Shown piece by piece: positions 63,841-64,000 of a DNA stretch of 64,000 nucleotides. Position numbers and translations under genes: made by a program. The stretch is from Fragum whitleyi (lineage: Eukaryota > Mollusca > Bivalvia > Cardiida > Cardiidae), in contig OX411556.1 in the NCBI GenBank assembly GCA_948146395.1, positions 4,377,083 through 4,441,082 of the forward strand, written 5' to 3'. The notes under the pieces were generated by a model. It was not told the origin of the DNA and did no database searches. It saw only the letters and a list, made by a program, of their open reading frames with translations. Position 1 is the first letter of the stretch. Each line of letters begins with the position of its first letter.

Positions 63841-64000
63841 GCCCTATAAACAAAAATTGGTAACAAGGGGTTCTTCAAAACCATTGAAGCTCGACGACGT
63901 GGGTTCAAACCCGGGCTGGCACACTAACAAAAACTGATTGTCTTTCGGATGAGACGTTAAACCGAGGCCCCGTGAGACGGCACGTAAAAGAACCATGGCG
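63841..64000 (+). repeat. tRNA-derived SINE head, cut by window end
   Basis: B-box GGGTTCAAACCC at 63901, then TCTTTCGGATGAGACGTTAA followed by ACCGAGGCCCCGTG. From memory this is a conserved central domain of widespread metazoan SINEs (MetaSINE type), but I cannot check the name. It belongs to a different SINE family from the one at 34458. Confidence 0.6.

Overview
The window is AT-rich invertebrate nuclear DNA, most likely from a bivalve mollusc. The evidence is short exons in long introns, and a repeat load typical of bivalve intergenic DNA: tRNA-derived SINEs ending in a GGCGTTAAAC-like 3' segment, long repeats with GTCCGTCTGTCC-rich heads and CCTCTTGTT tails, many small inverted-repeat elements and a decayed Tc1 copy. 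The species assignment is inference. There are no operons, CRISPR arrays or bacterial features.

One gene dominates, on the + strand. From 3504 to 53510 there are 22 exons, each encoding exactly one EGF-like module and each bounded by phase-1 introns. Eighteen are exactly 123 nt; the others are 114, 117, 117 and 120 nt. The first 20 modules have the calcium-binding (cbEGF) layout, mostly D-I-D/N-E-C then [12 protein letters not shown] and GSYxCxC motifs. The last two have the C-x4-C-x5-C spacing of Notch-type EGF modules. Exon 23 (53906-54017) encodes a single membrane helix followed by basic residues. A probable last exon (55200-55245) adds a short lysine-rich tail and a stop. The frame stays consistent across all 23 joins, giving about 946 visible residues. 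The first visible module starts mid-gene, so the signal peptide and N-terminus lie upstream, apart from one speculative Cys-rich exon candidate at 93-200. The picture is a type I membrane protein with a long calcium-stiffened rod outside the cell and a tiny basic tail inside. I cannot name an orthologue.

Layout: 1-3503 upstream sequence with repeats; 3504-13524 EGF exons 1-6, with a decayed Tc1 element in intron 1; 13525-29422 a 15.9-kb intron packed with repeats, including a 4-kb foldback element (17035-21009) whose arms are built of 150-180-bp modules; 29423-35724 EGF exons 7-11; 35725-41776 a 6-kb repeat-filled intron; 41777-50603 a dense run of EGF exons 12-21; 50604-53393 a long bivalve-type repeat with internal tandem copies; 53394-55245 EGF 22, membrane exon and tail; 55246-64000 no recognised gene, more repeats, a miRNA-like hairpin and an orphan 86-codon ORF.

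The most interesting structure is the relation between repeats and exons. Three families (called C, D and K here) end in long hairpins, and C and D share a near-identical CTCGGC..AGCCTCG tip. Members of C, K, E and another small family finish 17-31 bp upstream of the 3' splice sites of exons 3, 6, 7 and 12, so they appear to supply branch-point or pyrimidine-tract sequence. All repeat boundaries were judged by eye and are approximate.
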